Shown here: positions 36,293 through 45,738 of the stretch, in pieces
How positions within the stretch are numbered: the first letter of the stretch is position 1
Layout of the letters: each line of letters begins with the position of its first letter
The notes under the pieces: generated by a model
Told to the model about the DNA's origin: nothing
Seen by the model: only the letters and a program-made list of their open reading frames with translations
Databases searched by the model: none
Assembly: GCA_021817945.1 (NCBI GenBank)
Contig: JAKAFL010000024.1
Location: 1 to 53,027 of the forward strand
Direction: 5' to 3'
Length of the DNA: 53,027 nt
DNA from: a bacterium
Lineage (GTDB): Bacteria; Verrucomicrobiota; Verrucomicrobiia; Limisphaerales; UBA11358
Position numbers and translations under genes: made by a program

Positions 36293-38355
36293 GGTTGCGT
36301 GGCGGGTTGGATTTCGTGATAAATCACAATCGCTGCACCCGGTTGATGACCGATGCGAATATTCAATCCATCTTTCATCAAGGCCGCCCCGGTATTCGTG
36401 GACGAGGAGACCTCATCAACATTTTTCACCAGATAGAGACCGTCGGGATCCAAGCCCTGCAGCCGAAAGTTCATGACCGCCTCATTGGAATGGGTCCGGC
36501 GAAAGGCCTGCACGACTCCCTCCGCACGATCCGGCCAATCAAATTGCCAAGCCATCCAGAAGTCATCGGCTGCGTGGTAAGGAGTAAGGGGATAATAATC
36601 TCCGTTAAGCATGATGGGCGACACTTCCCGGCATTCGTCATAGGCGTGCTTTTGCGCGGCGAGGTGTTCTTGACTGGGTGCTCCCAAACCAAATCCGGCA
36701 ACATAAGAGCTTCGACAGGAGTATTGATCCCAGAAGCCGCCGCAACTGGTTCCGGTAAATGGCAGCCATGAAGAAAGGGCGTAGGTAAAACACTGGTTGC
36801 CCTCGCCAAGCTTGGCCCCGTCGCCCGACTCTGCAAAATCACTCCGCCACAACGGCACACCGCGCCGCATCTCCTCCAAATCATTGCGGCGCCCGCCCGA
36901 CCCGCAACAATCAATCCGCAGGCCCGGATTCATTGCCAGCAACGAATCCCAATAGGCCAGATGCCCTTGCACATAGAAGTTTTCCGTGATGCCCTGACGG
37001 TTTGCGGCATCATTGTTACGCCAGGCCGGCAGTGGGCCGCATCCGTTCATGTCCTCCCGATACCAATCAACGCCGTTTGAAAAGATTATTCCCTGAATAC
37101 GGTTGGTCAGCCAGTGAAAAGCGGCGGGGTCCCCCTCATTAAAGATCGAGCCGACGGTTGAATCGGTGCCTTTCAACAGAAACTCTGGGTGCTGCGTACT
37201 CAACTCTGAATGCGAATTACCAACGCGCTCAGGCTCGAACCATAATAAAAACTTCATTCCCAACTTATGCAACGCGGTGCTCAGCCCGACAAAACCATGG
37301 GGATAGGCATTCGTTTCCACCGACCAATTGCCGGTGTATAGCCAGTTTGCAGTCGTATCGGCGTATGGCGCCACTGGATACCACGTGTAGGGCTGCGTAT
37401 CGGCATCCCGCCACAACCCATCAGGTTTGATACCAGCCTGGAGAAAAACATTAATTGCGTTCGTCGTGTCGCCACCCATGGATATAAAAGCTTGCGGCGG
37501 CTGGCCGTTGACTCGGGGGATGACATGGGCGAGGTAAAAATGGCGCCAAAGGTTTTGGGAACGCACCACGTCGGTTCCCTGCCAGAACATCAGAGCCGTC
37601 AGCGGCGTCCGGATGGTTTCGCCGGGATTTAACGACAAGTAAGTTGTCTGCTGGCCAGCCACGATCCGCAAATCCATCCCGGCATCCCGCGTAAAGGCAC
37701 TGGCCCACTGCCCGGGCCAGCCAATCGCCAAAATCATCCCGCCACCAGGTTCCGCCAAATTGTAGTAAGGCCACCCCGTCGGTCCATCGCAGGATTTGCC
37801 CGAATACGAAGGCGGTGAAAAATTCTTCACCGTCAAAGGGGTCAGCGTGTAAACGTAGGGCGCATAGCTGGACGGCGAGGCATAGTCGCCCTGGTTACCG
37901 TAGAGGGTAAACTCGGGGCCATTCGTGCGGGTCACGGTCAGGTCGAGCCCTTCAACACCCTGAAGAATAGGCGTGCTGCGGGGACCAATGTCGCTGAAAT
38001 AAACTGTCCACTCCACCAACGGAAAATCATGATAATCAACGGCTTTGAAGGTGACTTGCAGCGCGGCATTGCTCCAGGTGATAACGTGCTCGGTACGATT
38101 GCTGTCCAAAACGATGTCCGTCTCCGCACGCGCCCAACTCGGCAGGAGCGCGGCCGAAGACTGGCCGTTGTAAGTAAACGAGAAGGGCGGCAGATTCGTC
38201 CCGGTTAGCAGGTTCGCCTGAACCCAGCCATCCTTCTCCGCCATCTCCCCAGATGCCACCGTGACAGTCGCGTGTGCGTCAATGACCATCATCCCACCAA
38301 AGAATGCGCCAGTAAAAATACTAATATAACGTTTATTCATGATCCACTTCCGCAT
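36289..38355 (-). CDS. Secreted GH36-like glycosidase (tandem paralog)
   Basis: A 688-residue protein with a signal peptide, beta-sandwich N-domain and GH36-like barrel. The nucleophile is Asp435 in WYREDMNGCG and the acid/base Asp506 in LWRSDF, with the GGRRNDLEEMRRG loop between. No accessory domains follow, in contrast to its downstream neighbour. Two start codons are possible (38355 and 38340); the longer adds MRKWI before the positive signal-peptide start. It overlaps the 1187-residue gene by 4 nt, so the tandem pair is translationally coupled. The proteins differ mostly outside the catalytic motifs, suggesting division of labour on related substrates. Confidence 0.9.
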   Translation of the reverse strand: MRKWIMNKRYISIFTGAFFGGMMVIDAHATVTVASGEMAEKDGWVQANLLTGTNLPPFSFTYNGQSSAALLPSWARAETDIVLDSNRTEHVITWSNAALQVTFKAVDYHDFPLVEWTVYFSDIGPRSTPILQGVEGLDLTVTRTNGPEFTLYGNQGDYASPSSYAPYVYTLTPLTVKNFSPPSYSGKSCDGPTGWPYYNLAEPGGGMILAIGWPGQWASAFTRDAGMDLRIVAGQQTTYLSLNPGETIRTPLTALMFWQGTDVVRSQNLWRHFYLAHVIPRVNGQPPQAFISMGGDTTNAINVFLQAGIKPDGLWRDADTQPYTWYPVAPYADTTANWLYTGNWSVETNAYPHGFVGLSTALHKLGMKFLLWFEPERVGNSHSELSTQHPEFLLKGTDSTVGSIFNEGDPAAFHWLTNRIQGIIFSNGVDWYREDMNGCGPLPAWRNNDAANRQGITENFYVQGHLAYWDSLLAMNPGLRIDCCGSGGRRNDLEEMRRGVPLWRSDFAESGDGAKLGEGNQCFTYALSSWLPFTGTSCGGFWDQYSCRSSYVAGFGLGAPSQEHLAAQKHAYDECREVSPIMLNGDYYPLTPYHAADDFWMAWQFDWPDRAEGVVQAFRRTHSNEAVMNFRLQGLDPDGLYLVKNVDEVSSSTNTGAALMKDGLNIRIGHQPGAAIVIYHEIQPATQP
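38189..38267. repeat. 79-bp near-identical segment, copy B
   Basis: Partner of 36114-36192 (77/79 identical), located in the same position of the 688-residue paralog. Confidence 0.85.
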
Positions 38356-38358
38356 TTT

Positions 38359-38634
38359 TCAGATGCTTACCAGATTGATTGCGATTGAACGAGGCGGAAA
38401 TATTCGGACTGGAAAACCGCCCGCACCATTCATATTGAATTCACAATACCCCCAAGCTATGTCGGTAGGCGAGGGAGTAGTGGGAAAAAGTATTGGCAAC
38501 CCTGGACTGTGATTTTGGTTGTTGGCTGAATCAAAATAAATTTCTTGGGGAGTATCCCAATTGGTTTGATCCGAGGCTGACTCAACCACGATAAAAATGC
38601 TTAAGCTTAAAAATGTGATGCGCGATGATTTCAT
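38359..38634 (-). pseudogene. Truncated copy of the 968-residue protein's N-terminal domain
   Basis: The 91-residue frame has a signal-like start (MKSSRITFLSLSIFIVVESA) and then TNWDTPQEIYFDSANNQNHS ... PTDIAWGYCEFNMNGAGGFP. This matches the beginning of the duplicated domain at 27695-30601 (TNWNAYNDFYFN ... QAWGYYDCNINQVNGYP). The match stops after about 75 residues at a stop codon 3 nt before the GH36-like gene. It could be a small secreted protein in its own right, but the match to only the first third of a domain makes a relic more likely. Confidence 0.6.
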
Positions 38635-38736
38635 TTGCCGATTATTTCCGAGTCAGTTTGGCCATGGAGCTTAAGAAACATTTAAAATGCTAAAACAGCA
38701 CCGCTTTTTGAATTTTTCGTCCCTTTTTGGTTTTTT

Positions 38737-39711
38737 TCAGCGGACTCCATTGACGACATTAGACACTTTTTCACCCCTTGCGCCTTTGATCGCGAGACCG
38801 GTCGCGCTGTCTCGTAATTTTGCCGAGGCAGTTGGGGTGGCTGAAGCAATGTGGGGGGCTAAAACCACATTACTCCGCGAAAGGATTGGATGCCCCGTCG
38901 GAATTGGTTCGGGATCGAAGACATCCAGGGCCGCAGCACTTAAATGACCGCTATCCAAACCCTGCATTAGCGCTGGAACGTCCAAGAGATCGCCACGGCC
39001 CACATTGATTAAGATAGCTCCTTTCTTCATCAAGCCGATGGACTTCAAGTTCATGATTTTACGGGTTTGCGGAATCGAGGGGCAATGAAGGGTGACAATG
39101 TCGGATTGACGCAAGAGATCGTCAAAAGTGGATGGCTCGGCACCAACTTGCTGAACATCATCCGCAGAGACGATGGGGTCATAAACCACCACCTTGCACT
39201 TAAAAGCCAGCAATCGCTGGACGACTTGCCGACCAATCCTGCCAAACCCGACCACACCCACTGTCTGGTCGCGCAGGCATCGTAAATTTTCCAAGGGTCC
39301 CACCAGGCCCCATTTTCCAGCTTTTAAATGATCGTTGTGGGGCACGACCTGACGGGTCAAGGCCAGAATGAAGGCGAGCGTATGGTCGGCCACTTCGTCA
39401 ATGCAATAGTCCGGCACATTGCAGACCGGGATATTTTTTGCGCGGGCAGCTTTGAGGTCCACATTATCAACCCCAATACCATACCGAACGATGACCTTGG
39501 CCCGATTCATAGCGTTGATGACGTTAGCGTTGATCTTGGCAAACTGCGTGATCACGGCATCCGCTTCACTGCAAAGCTCAATTAGCGCAGCCTCTGTTTT
39601 GGCCTGCGCACCGCGGAGTTCGCAATTGACGGCGCGGCAAAGCTTCTCTTCAATGGTCAAATCAGCAAAGGTGTAGTCGGTGACGACAATCAGCGGGAAA
39701 GATTGGTTCAT
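38737..39711 (-). CDS. D-isomer 2-hydroxyacid dehydrogenase
   Basis: A 324-residue protein with a catalytic domain split around an NAD-binding fold: VGVVGFGRIGRQVVQRL, VVVYDPI, HCPSIPQTRKIMN, NVGRGDLLDVPAL with the catalytic Arg, DVFDPEPI with the Glu, and SNVVLAPHIASAT with the catalytic His. It interconverts a 2-oxoacid and a D-2-hydroxyacid with NAD(P). Similarity in order to C-terminal-binding-protein-like and phosphoglycerate-dehydrogenase groups is expected. Its likely role is reduction of a hydroxypyruvate, glyoxylate or 2-keto acid from the sugar-acid pathway. It is transcribed away from the RhaT-like gene. Confidence 0.92.
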   Translation of the reverse strand: MNQSFPLIVVTDYTFADLTIEEKLCRAVNCELRGAQAKTEAALIELCSEADAVITQFAKINANVINAMNRAKVIVRYGIGVDNVDLKAARAKNIPVCNVPDYCIDEVADHTLAFILALTRQVVPHNDHLKAGKWGLVGPLENLRCLRDQTVGVVGFGRIGRQVVQRLLAFKCKVVVYDPIVSADDVQQVGAEPSTFDDLLRQSDIVTLHCPSIPQTRKIMNLKSIGLMKKGAILINVGRGDLLDVPALMQGLDSGHLSAAALDVFDPEPIPTGHPILSRSNVVLAPHIASATPTASAKLRDSATGLAIKGARGEKVSNVVNGVR

Positions 39712-40059
39712 ATTTATACGCGTCTTAACAATTAGATTATCCGAGTGCGCAGTGTTTACATTTTATTTTCGGCAGCTTATCGTCTTTTTTCGCGCCCAAT
39801 TAAGCCTAAGAAGTATTTAAAAATATGGCCACAAGAACGAAAGAAATGGAGTTTCAGCGGCCCAAGTGAAGTATTTTTGAAAATAATTGAAATCCAGACG
39901 AAAAACGCTGGCGTTAAAAAGTTTGTACGGATTTGATGTGGAAATGTCACCTCGCTATTCGGACCCAAAGCTTGATCCCGCCCAACCGGCGTGCCTTGAC
40001 TCTGACGGGAACGTCCGGGCCAAATTTAAACCAATTATCTAATAGAAAGGCAACTCAAG
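39712..40059. other. Divergent promoter region, no gene
   Basis: The 348-nt gap between D-2-hydroxyacid dehydrogenase (minus) and RhaT-like symporter (plus) is AT-rich. It contains a small perfect dyad aacgctggcgtt (39903-39914) and a direct repeat of gaagtattt (39809 region and 39870 region). The symporter has a GAAAGG ribosome-binding-site-like run (40045-40050) 9 nt before its ATG. No ORF here is credible. Confidence 0.5.
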
Positions 40060-41100
40060 ATGGATCTCAAGGAAATGTTCGGTGTTCTGGTTGTGGCGTT
40101 TGCCGGTTTGCTTAACGGCAGCGGTGCTTGGCCAATGAAGAAAATGTCCAAGTTCCAGTTCGAACACTGGTGGTTTATCGGCATGCTTACAGGTTTAATC
40201 TTAATTCCCTGGTGTGTGACACTCACTCTTTGCCCGAATGCTTTTGAGGCCTATGCATCAGTGCCCACGACGGTCCTCATAAAATCCAATCTGTGGGCAG
40301 CCGGTTGGGGGGTGGCTAATGTTTTGTGCGGCCTTTGTTTTGTGCGAATCGGAGTGGCTCTCACGGGGGCAATTTTGACTGGGTTAGGGGTGTCACTGGG
40401 AGTCACGCTGCCGATGATTGTAAAAGGTTCGGGACTTTTTAAAGATGCTGCCGACATTGATTCGCAGGCCGGTTTCACAATCCTCCTCGGCGTGGGAATA
40501 ATGATCGTCGGCGTTCTCCTGGCCGCTGCCGCAGGGTTTGGGCGGGATCGCATCTTGCAAAAGCAACAGCAAAAGAGCGGCAGCTTTGTCGGCGGTCTGA
40601 TCATGACCGTGATTGCTGGAATTCTTTCATGTGGCATCAGCTTTTCCTTCGTCTATGCCCAAGGCCCCATTGTGGAGGCAATGAAAGCAAAGGGAGCGGG
40701 GGAAGTTGCCGCCAATTTCTCCGTATGGGCCATAGCTTTGCTGGGCGGTTCATCCATAAACGTGGCTTATCCAATGTGGCTGATGACGACCAAAAAGAGT
40801 TGGGGTGTCTTGTTGAATTCAAAGGTCGAATTTTTATTATCTTTAATCATTGGGGCAAACATCGCCGCCGGGATAGTCCTCATGGGCAACGGCATGCTCC
40901 TGCTCGGTGCTTTGGGCGCTTCGGTTGGATTTGGCATTCAGCAGGCATCACAAATGCTTGGAAGTCAGTGCCTTGGATTCTTGAGCGGAGAATGGAAAAG
41001 CGTTGCAGGCCGGCCTCGGACTCAAATGTACGCCGCTATCGGCACGCTGATTCTTGCGGCTATTATCATGGCTTACAGCAATACTCTGGCAAAACATTAA
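40060..41100 (+). CDS. RhaT-like sugar-proton symporter
   Basis: A 346-residue membrane protein with ten hydrophobic segments. Start segment KEMFGVLVVAFAGLLNGS, the WPMKKMSKFQFEHWW loop, AAGWGVANVLCGL and GLGVSLGVTLPMI match the order of the L-rhamnose/proton symporter RhaT (drug/metabolite transporter clan). Uptake of L-rhamnose or another deoxysugar is the family's role, though PVC members vary and the substrate is unproven. The first of a plus-strand run, it is followed by the mutarotase-like gene 18 nt later. Confidence 0.85.
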   Translation: MDLKEMFGVLVVAFAGLLNGSGAWPMKKMSKFQFEHWWFIGMLTGLILIPWCVTLTLCPNAFEAYASVPTTVLIKSNLWAAGWGVANVLCGLCFVRIGVALTGAILTGLGVSLGVTLPMIVKGSGLFKDAADIDSQAGFTILLGVGIMIVGVLLAAAAGFGRDRILQKQQQKSGSFVGGLIMTVIAGILSCGISFSFVYAQGPIVEAMKAKGAGEVAANFSVWAIALLGGSSINVAYPMWLMTTKKSWGVLLNSKVEFLLSLIIGANIAAGIVLMGNGMLLLGALGASVGFGIQQASQMLGSQCLGFLSGEWKSVAGRPRTQMYAAIGTLILAAIIMAYSNTLAKH

Positions 41101-41118
41101 TACTGGCATTTTTAAAAC

Positions 41119-42168
41119 GTGAAAAAGCTCATTCAAACCCTTAAGCAGGTCGGCAAACCAACCCGGATAATCACGACCGATGACGGCTCGCAAATATTAA
41201 TTTTGCCCCATGGAGGCAGGGTGCTAGGCCTTTACTCTAGCGGAAGTGATGAAAACTTTTACTGGACCCACACCGCGTTGGCGTCTGCAGACACGGCCAA
41301 GGCGTTTTATGCCTCTAAAACCTGGCATAATTCCGGCGGAGATCGAACTTGGCTGGCGCCAGAGGCGGATTTCTTTTTTCCCCATTTTCCCAAATTAGAT
41401 GTTTATTTGCAACAGCGCAGCTTGGACCCGGGGGACTATCACATGGTTTCGACGAGCGCGGGCTTTCGACTTGAAAACCAGTGCCGATTGCAGGTTGCCC
41501 GCCTTGGCAGATCAATTGATTTAAAAATCACTAAGAGTTTTGGAACCGCTCTCAACCCGCTGCGGCACGAGCGCGAACTAACTTTAGCTGGGATCAAATA
41601 CGCCGGATACTCACAATTAACGATGCTGGAGTTGCTCGGAAAGAGCCGTGGCACCAAAAGAGCCGTGGGCCTGTGGAGCCTCGTGCAAATGCCACATGGC
41701 GGGGAAATGATTTTTCCAACCTATGGTCGCACCAAACCCCTGCACATTTTTAGCACCCTCGGCCGCATTCCTTCGCACGATCTCCTCACCACCGAAAAAG
41801 GCGTGTTTTATCGGATGACACAAAAAGGGGAGCACAAAATCAGCCTCAGGGCTGTGGCAATCTGTGGACGAATCGGCTATGTTTATCAAACAGGCCGGGA
41901 ATGGGTGCTGATTATTCGAAACTTTTATGTCAATCCATCGGGCGATTATGTGGATACTCCCTGGACCAAGCCGGATTATTTTGGGTTTGCCGTTCAGGCT
42001 TGCAATATTAACAGTCAATTAGGGGCTTTCAATGAACTGGAGTATCACATTCCCGCGATCGGCCACGGCACAGGCAAGATACGCTGTCAGGATGAGACTC
42101 AAGTGTGGGCTTTCCGTGGAAATTTAAAGCAAATCCGGGTTATTCGCCAATTATTACTGGGCTGTTAG
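41119..42168 (+). CDS. Aldose-epimerase-like protein of unknown function
   Basis: A 349-residue cytoplasmic protein starting at GTG (41119), 18 nt after the symporter. The start LILPHGGRVLGLY resembles the beta-sandwich of galactose mutarotase-like proteins, and FELEYHIP ... QVWAFRG near the end fits a sandwich fold. I do not see a clear catalytic His/Glu set, so the mutarotase link is only structural guesswork. By context it may interconvert sugar anomers or bind the sugar imported by the preceding symporter. Confidence 0.65.
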   Translation: MKKLIQTLKQVGKPTRIITTDDGSQILILPHGGRVLGLYSSGSDENFYWTHTALASADTAKAFYASKTWHNSGGDRTWLAPEADFFFPHFPKLDVYLQQRSLDPGDYHMVSTSAGFRLENQCRLQVARLGRSIDLKITKSFGTALNPLRHERELTLAGIKYAGYSQLTMLELLGKSRGTKRAVGLWSLVQMPHGGEMIFPTYGRTKPLHIFSTLGRIPSHDLLTTEKGVFYRMTQKGEHKISLRAVAICGRIGYVYQTGREWVLIIRNFYVNPSGDYVDTPWTKPDYFGFAVQACNINSQLGAFNELEYHIPAIGHGTGKIRCQDETQVWAFRGNLKQIRVIRQLLLGC

Positions 42169-42396
42169 AAAACAATGACACCTTTACCTTTCCAACCCAC
42201 CAGAGTTGTGTTTTTTCTAAAGGTTTTGCACGATCGCAATGGAATCTCTTGGCCAGGCCTCTTGCAAAGAACCATCAAACAAGCATTAAACCTTCGATGG
42301 CAGGGCTGCTGGCTTGATTCCAACAATGCGGTAAAAAATTGATGATCAGCCAAAAAAAATAGGAAATGCGTGTGCTTGTGAATTAAACTTTTAATC

Positions 42397-43278
42397 ATGA
42401 AGCCTTTTAACCGGATTTTTGCAGGGACAATATTGCCAGGACTCCGCCCCGCGTTCCGTCCAGGTCCTGCCGGTTCAGGATTCACATTGATAGAATTATT
42501 GGTGGTCATTGCAATCATAGCCATCCTGGCAGCAATGTTACTGCCCGCGTTAAGCATGGCGAAACAGCGGGCTCAAGCCACTGGATGTCTGAGCAATAAC
42601 AAGCAATTGGGGCTGGCCATGACCATGTACAAGGACGATTTTCATGACGTTGTTCCTGGCTGGGGCTGGGAATTTCACGACCCCCCATACGCCTATCCGC
42701 CCGATCGAGCCATTCAACCTGGCGAAACTCAAGCGGATTTGACTAAAGGTTTGATTTGGGATTACACGGGTAGAAGTGCCAAGGTTTACCTTTGTCCCGC
42801 CTACAGCGACCGAAATTTGGGCCCACGTAACACCCCGGTTTGGGGAATGTCGCCAGGCCCGCATAATATTTATTCATATCCCACGAACTGGAGCTACGTA
42901 GAAAATGGCAATGCAGCATTGGCGTTGCAGCCAGCAAACAGTAATCCTGCTTATTTTGACGTAAAATATGGTTCCCTCCGCACTTCTCCGTCAACCACAT
43001 TTTGGATTTACGAAGAATACGGTAACTTGACAACAGGCTATGTAGACAGCATTGATTTGTTTTCGGGACTATTTAATCCCAATGCCATTCCACCCATTGG
43101 TGACCGATTAGGCATTTACCACGCGAAGGTTGGGACATTGACCTATTTTGACGGCCATGCGGCAAGCATGACTTGGAACCAGTGGGTGAACTCAGTATAC
43201 GACCCTGGGGCAAAGTCAGACGCACAGTGTAATAACTGCATTCAGTTCACTGGCGGCTCTGGCAGTTTTCATTGGTAA
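42397..43278 (+). CDS. Prepilin-type secreted protein with H-x9-DG motif
   Basis: A 293-residue protein with a 28-residue leader and a type IV prepilin cleavage/methylation signal ([19 protein letters not shown]). A globular domain of the DUF1559 type follows, with CPA at its centre and near the end the signature [12 protein letters not shown], i.e. His, nine residues, Asp-Gly. PVC genomes carry many such pseudopilins, thought to be processed by prepilin peptidase and displayed or secreted through a type II-like system. It is preceded by 228 nt without a gene. Specific function is unknown. Confidence 0.92.
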   Translation: MKPFNRIFAGTILPGLRPAFRPGPAGSGFTLIELLVVIAIIAILAAMLLPALSMAKQRAQATGCLSNNKQLGLAMTMYKDDFHDVVPGWGWEFHDPPYAYPPDRAIQPGETQADLTKGLIWDYTGRSAKVYLCPAYSDRNLGPRNTPVWGMSPGPHNIYSYPTNWSYVENGNAALALQPANSNPAYFDVKYGSLRTSPSTTFWIYEEYGNLTTGYVDSIDLFSGLFNPNAIPPIGDRLGIYHAKVGTLTYFDGHAASMTWNQWVNSVYDPGAKSDAQCNNCIQFTGGSGSFHW

Positions 43279-43345
43279 AAATGGCATTTTGGAATAAACT
43301 TTCCGCATAAAATCGACTGGCACTACACCTTTATTATTTAAATAA

Positions 43346-44203
43346 ATGACTTTAAATTCAAAGGACTGCAAATCAAGGATGGACAACAAGCGGGTGTTGG
43401 TGACCGGCTCCGGAACCGGGCTGGGCCGTGAAATCGCCCTGGAATTCGCCCGGCAGGGAGCGGATGTTGTGGTTCACTACTCGCACGCCAAGGAGGGTGC
43501 CATCAAAGCTCGTGACGAAATTCGCGACATGGGCAGAAAGAGTGAAGCCTTTTTTGCAGATTTCAACAAAGTGGATCAATCCGTCAATCTTGCGGTTCAA
43601 GCAATCTCTTATTTGGGAGGAATTGATTGCCTCATCAATAATTCCGGGATTACCATGAACAAGTCATTTCTCGATGTAACACCTCAAATGTTTGATTCCC
43701 TTTATCACGTCAACGTCCGCGCCCAGTATTTTTTAACCCAGCATGTTGCCAGGGAGATGATCGGGAAAGGTGGGGGTGCCATAGTGAACGTTTCCTCAAT
43801 TCACGGTGTTTCTGGCGCACCGGAGCATACCGTCTATGCAGGAACCAAGGGAGCAATCATGGCTTATACCCGCTCGCTTGCGGTGGAACTGGCACATAAG
43901 GGGGTGCGTGTTAACGGAATTGCACCCGGCTGGGTCACCGTGGAAAATTATTATAAGGCTATTCCAGGCTTTAATGAACAGGACGCCCGGCAGGCCGCTC
44001 ACGATAAAGTACCGCTGGGCCGTTCCGGTGAGAAGTTGGAGATTGCCAAGTTGGCGGTGTTCCTGTGTTCGGAAGAATGTGGTTATATTATCGGTCAAAC
44101 CATTATCGCAGATGGAGGCACCACGTCGTTGATGTCCCTGATCTCGGACTTTCGCTCAAAATCAACGGCCAGTTTTGGAGCCGGATACGTCGCGGGATTG
44201 TAA
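43346..44203 (+). CDS. Short-chain dehydrogenase/reductase
   Basis: A 285-residue classical SDR. Cofactor motif TGSGTGLGREIALEF, NNSGITMNKS, VNVSSIHGVSG, YAGTKGAIMAY (Tyr-x-x-x-Lys) and the IAPGWVTVEN loop all fit. Two ATGs, 43346 and 43379 (MDNKRV), are possible. The second leaves the usual short N-terminus and is preceded by a purine-rich run, so it may be the real start. It ends 7 nt before the UlaG-like gene, indicating one transcript. The substrate is probably a sugar or 2-keto-3-deoxy-acid. Confidence 0.88.
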   Translation: MTLNSKDCKSRMDNKRVLVTGSGTGLGREIALEFARQGADVVVHYSHAKEGAIKARDEIRDMGRKSEAFFADFNKVDQSVNLAVQAISYLGGIDCLINNSGITMNKSFLDVTPQMFDSLYHVNVRAQYFLTQHVAREMIGKGGGAIVNVSSIHGVSGAPEHTVYAGTKGAIMAYTRSLAVELAHKGVRVNGIAPGWVTVENYYKAIPGFNEQDARQAAHDKVPLGRSGEKLEIAKLAVFLCSEECGYIIGQTIIADGGTTSLMSLISDFRSKSTASFGAGYVAGL

Positions 44204-44210
44204 ACCACCC

Positions 44211-45056
44211 ATGAGACTCCGGAGCAATATTTCCAAATTTTCGGTCCCCTCCAAAAGCGTTGGTATATGGTGGTTGGGCCAGAGCAGTTGGATTATTAAG
44301 AGCCCTGCAGGCCGAGTCATTGCGCTTGATCCCTACCTCTCAAATTCCTGCAAGGCAATCGGCCAATCCGCGGGGATCAATATGGATCGGATGGTGCCGC
44401 CGCTATTGGCACCAGCTGACTTGGTGGGCGTGGATGCGATTTATCTGACCCACAGCCACGGGGATCATCTAGATCCAGACACACTTTTACCTTATCGCCA
44501 GGCGGGTGGTAAAGGCCCGATTGTCGCCCCGTCGGAAACGATTGAAAAATTACAAGCCTTGGGGATTCCCCCCGCCGAGTTAATAATGACATGGCCCAAT
44601 AAGGAACAAACCTTTGGCGACTTAACCTTGTGCGGAATGTTTGGCATTCCGTTTGGTGGGGATGACATGACTCACATGGGTTATGTCCTGAAAATTGCCC
44701 TGGGTCCAACAGTTTACTTTACGGGCGATACCCGGTACCACGAAGTGCTCGCTACTTGTGTATCTCGTCACAAGCCGGATGTTCTGGTCACAGTGATTAA
44801 TCCTTTCGGTAATTTGGATCCCGGCCAGGCTGCCCGACTGGCAAAAGACATTGATGCGAAAGTTGTCATCCCATCCCACTACGACTTGTTTCCTGATAAC
44901 AGCCTGCCTCCTCGCTTGCTGCGATCCAACTTGGTGGTTCTTGGGTTGGGTGATCGCTATCGCGAACTCAAGCACGGAAAAGTCTTTCTGTTTCCGGAAA
45001 CCGCAAGGCGCTCCGCCAAATACTGCAAAAAATTGGCGATCAATTGTAAACGGTGA
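44211..45056 (+). CDS. UlaG-like metal-dependent hydrolase (MBL fold)
   Basis: A 281-residue metallo-beta-lactamase-fold protein. WWLGQSSWIIKSPAG, then ALDPYLSNSC and the metal site THSHGDHLD (His-x-His-x-Asp-His) are clear. UlaG (L-ascorbate-6-phosphate lactonase) has the same order, and sugar-lactone opening is the likely chemistry, with FTGDTRYHE supplying further ligands. I use the ATG at 44211 because the earlier frame would need a TTG inside the preceding gene. It lies 7 nt after the SDR. SDR plus lactonase is a natural pair for oxidation of a sugar to its lactone and then acid. Confidence 0.88.
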   Translation: MRLRSNISKFSVPSKSVGIWWLGQSSWIIKSPAGRVIALDPYLSNSCKAIGQSAGINMDRMVPPLLAPADLVGVDAIYLTHSHGDHLDPDTLLPYRQAGGKGPIVAPSETIEKLQALGIPPAELIMTWPNKEQTFGDLTLCGMFGIPFGGDDMTHMGYVLKIALGPTVYFTGDTRYHEVLATCVSRHKPDVLVTVINPFGNLDPGQAARLAKDIDAKVVIPSHYDLFPDNSLPPRLLRSNLVVLGLGDRYRELKHGKVFLFPETARRSAKYCKKLAINCKR

Positions 45057-45243
45057 AGGAGGGACGTTACTTTATACTCTGCAGGGACCAAGGATGGCGC
45101 TTTGCCTGCAAATTGCCTTCTGTCTGCAAAAACGTTTCCCAGAATCGGTGTGTTGATTCCATTGGTGCATACCGCCAGATCAATATTGACTGGCAAGATC
45201 ATCAATAGCCCGTAAGCGGAAGCATTCGACTTTACAACAATAA

Positions 45244-45654
45244 ATCCCTGGTTCTCTTTACAATACCAGCGAAAGTGCTCGTCAAACTCCTCTTTCGCCA
45301 TTCCCGGATTTTAAGAAGCCTCGGCATCAGTTGCATTTCTTCAATTATCAACATCACCGTTTCGCGCCACCGTCATTAAGCGCCAATGACTGTTTGACAC
45401 CTTGGTTGCTGTTTAACGATTGCGATGACGCGATGGTGATTTCACCTGCGTCCCATTTCATCGTTGCCAGCATGTTTGGCGACGGCCACACTCGGGTCGC
45501 GAGCGGTCTGAACACCAATTTGTGCGATTTACCCGAAGGATTTTCGCAGCAAACCATTTTGGGGGCCGGGTCATCCAATTTGTGGTTAGGGGACGGAAAA
45601 AATTTGCCTACTCAGCAGAATTTGTGGGTCCAAGCAAAGGTTTTTAATCAATAA
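45244..45654 (+). pseudogene. Fragment of a glycosidase-like protein
   Basis: A reading frame without an ATG gives LHFFNYQHHRFAPPS, CLTPWLLFNDCDDAMVISPASHF and SGLNTNLCDLPEGFSQQTIL. From memory these resemble the central part of large secreted glycosidase-like proteins (a GH36/raffinose-synthase-like group) that carry FFNYQHxRFAPPS and ISPASHFMV blocks. The frame then runs into unrelated sequence and stops. Both ends of the original gene are missing, so it is a decayed fragment. The stretch 45057-45243 contains no gene I can support. Confidence 0.45.
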
Positions 45655-45738
45655 GGCGATGTTTAACAATATGTTGCAATTCAACAATACCCTCTGGCAT
45701 CCAACCGCCACTTTCGCCGGAGGCGAACCAGCATTTGA

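Noticed and set aside
39745..39968. Short frames on both strands in the divergent 39.7-40.1 kb gap
   Set aside because: AT-rich, no motif, both strands open over the same bases; typical of intergenic DNA.
44957..45301. Minus-strand 114-residue frame (MAKEEFDEHFRWYCK ...)
   Set aside because: It lies antisense to the UlaG-like gene end and the glycosidase fragment, with no recognised motif and no operon context.
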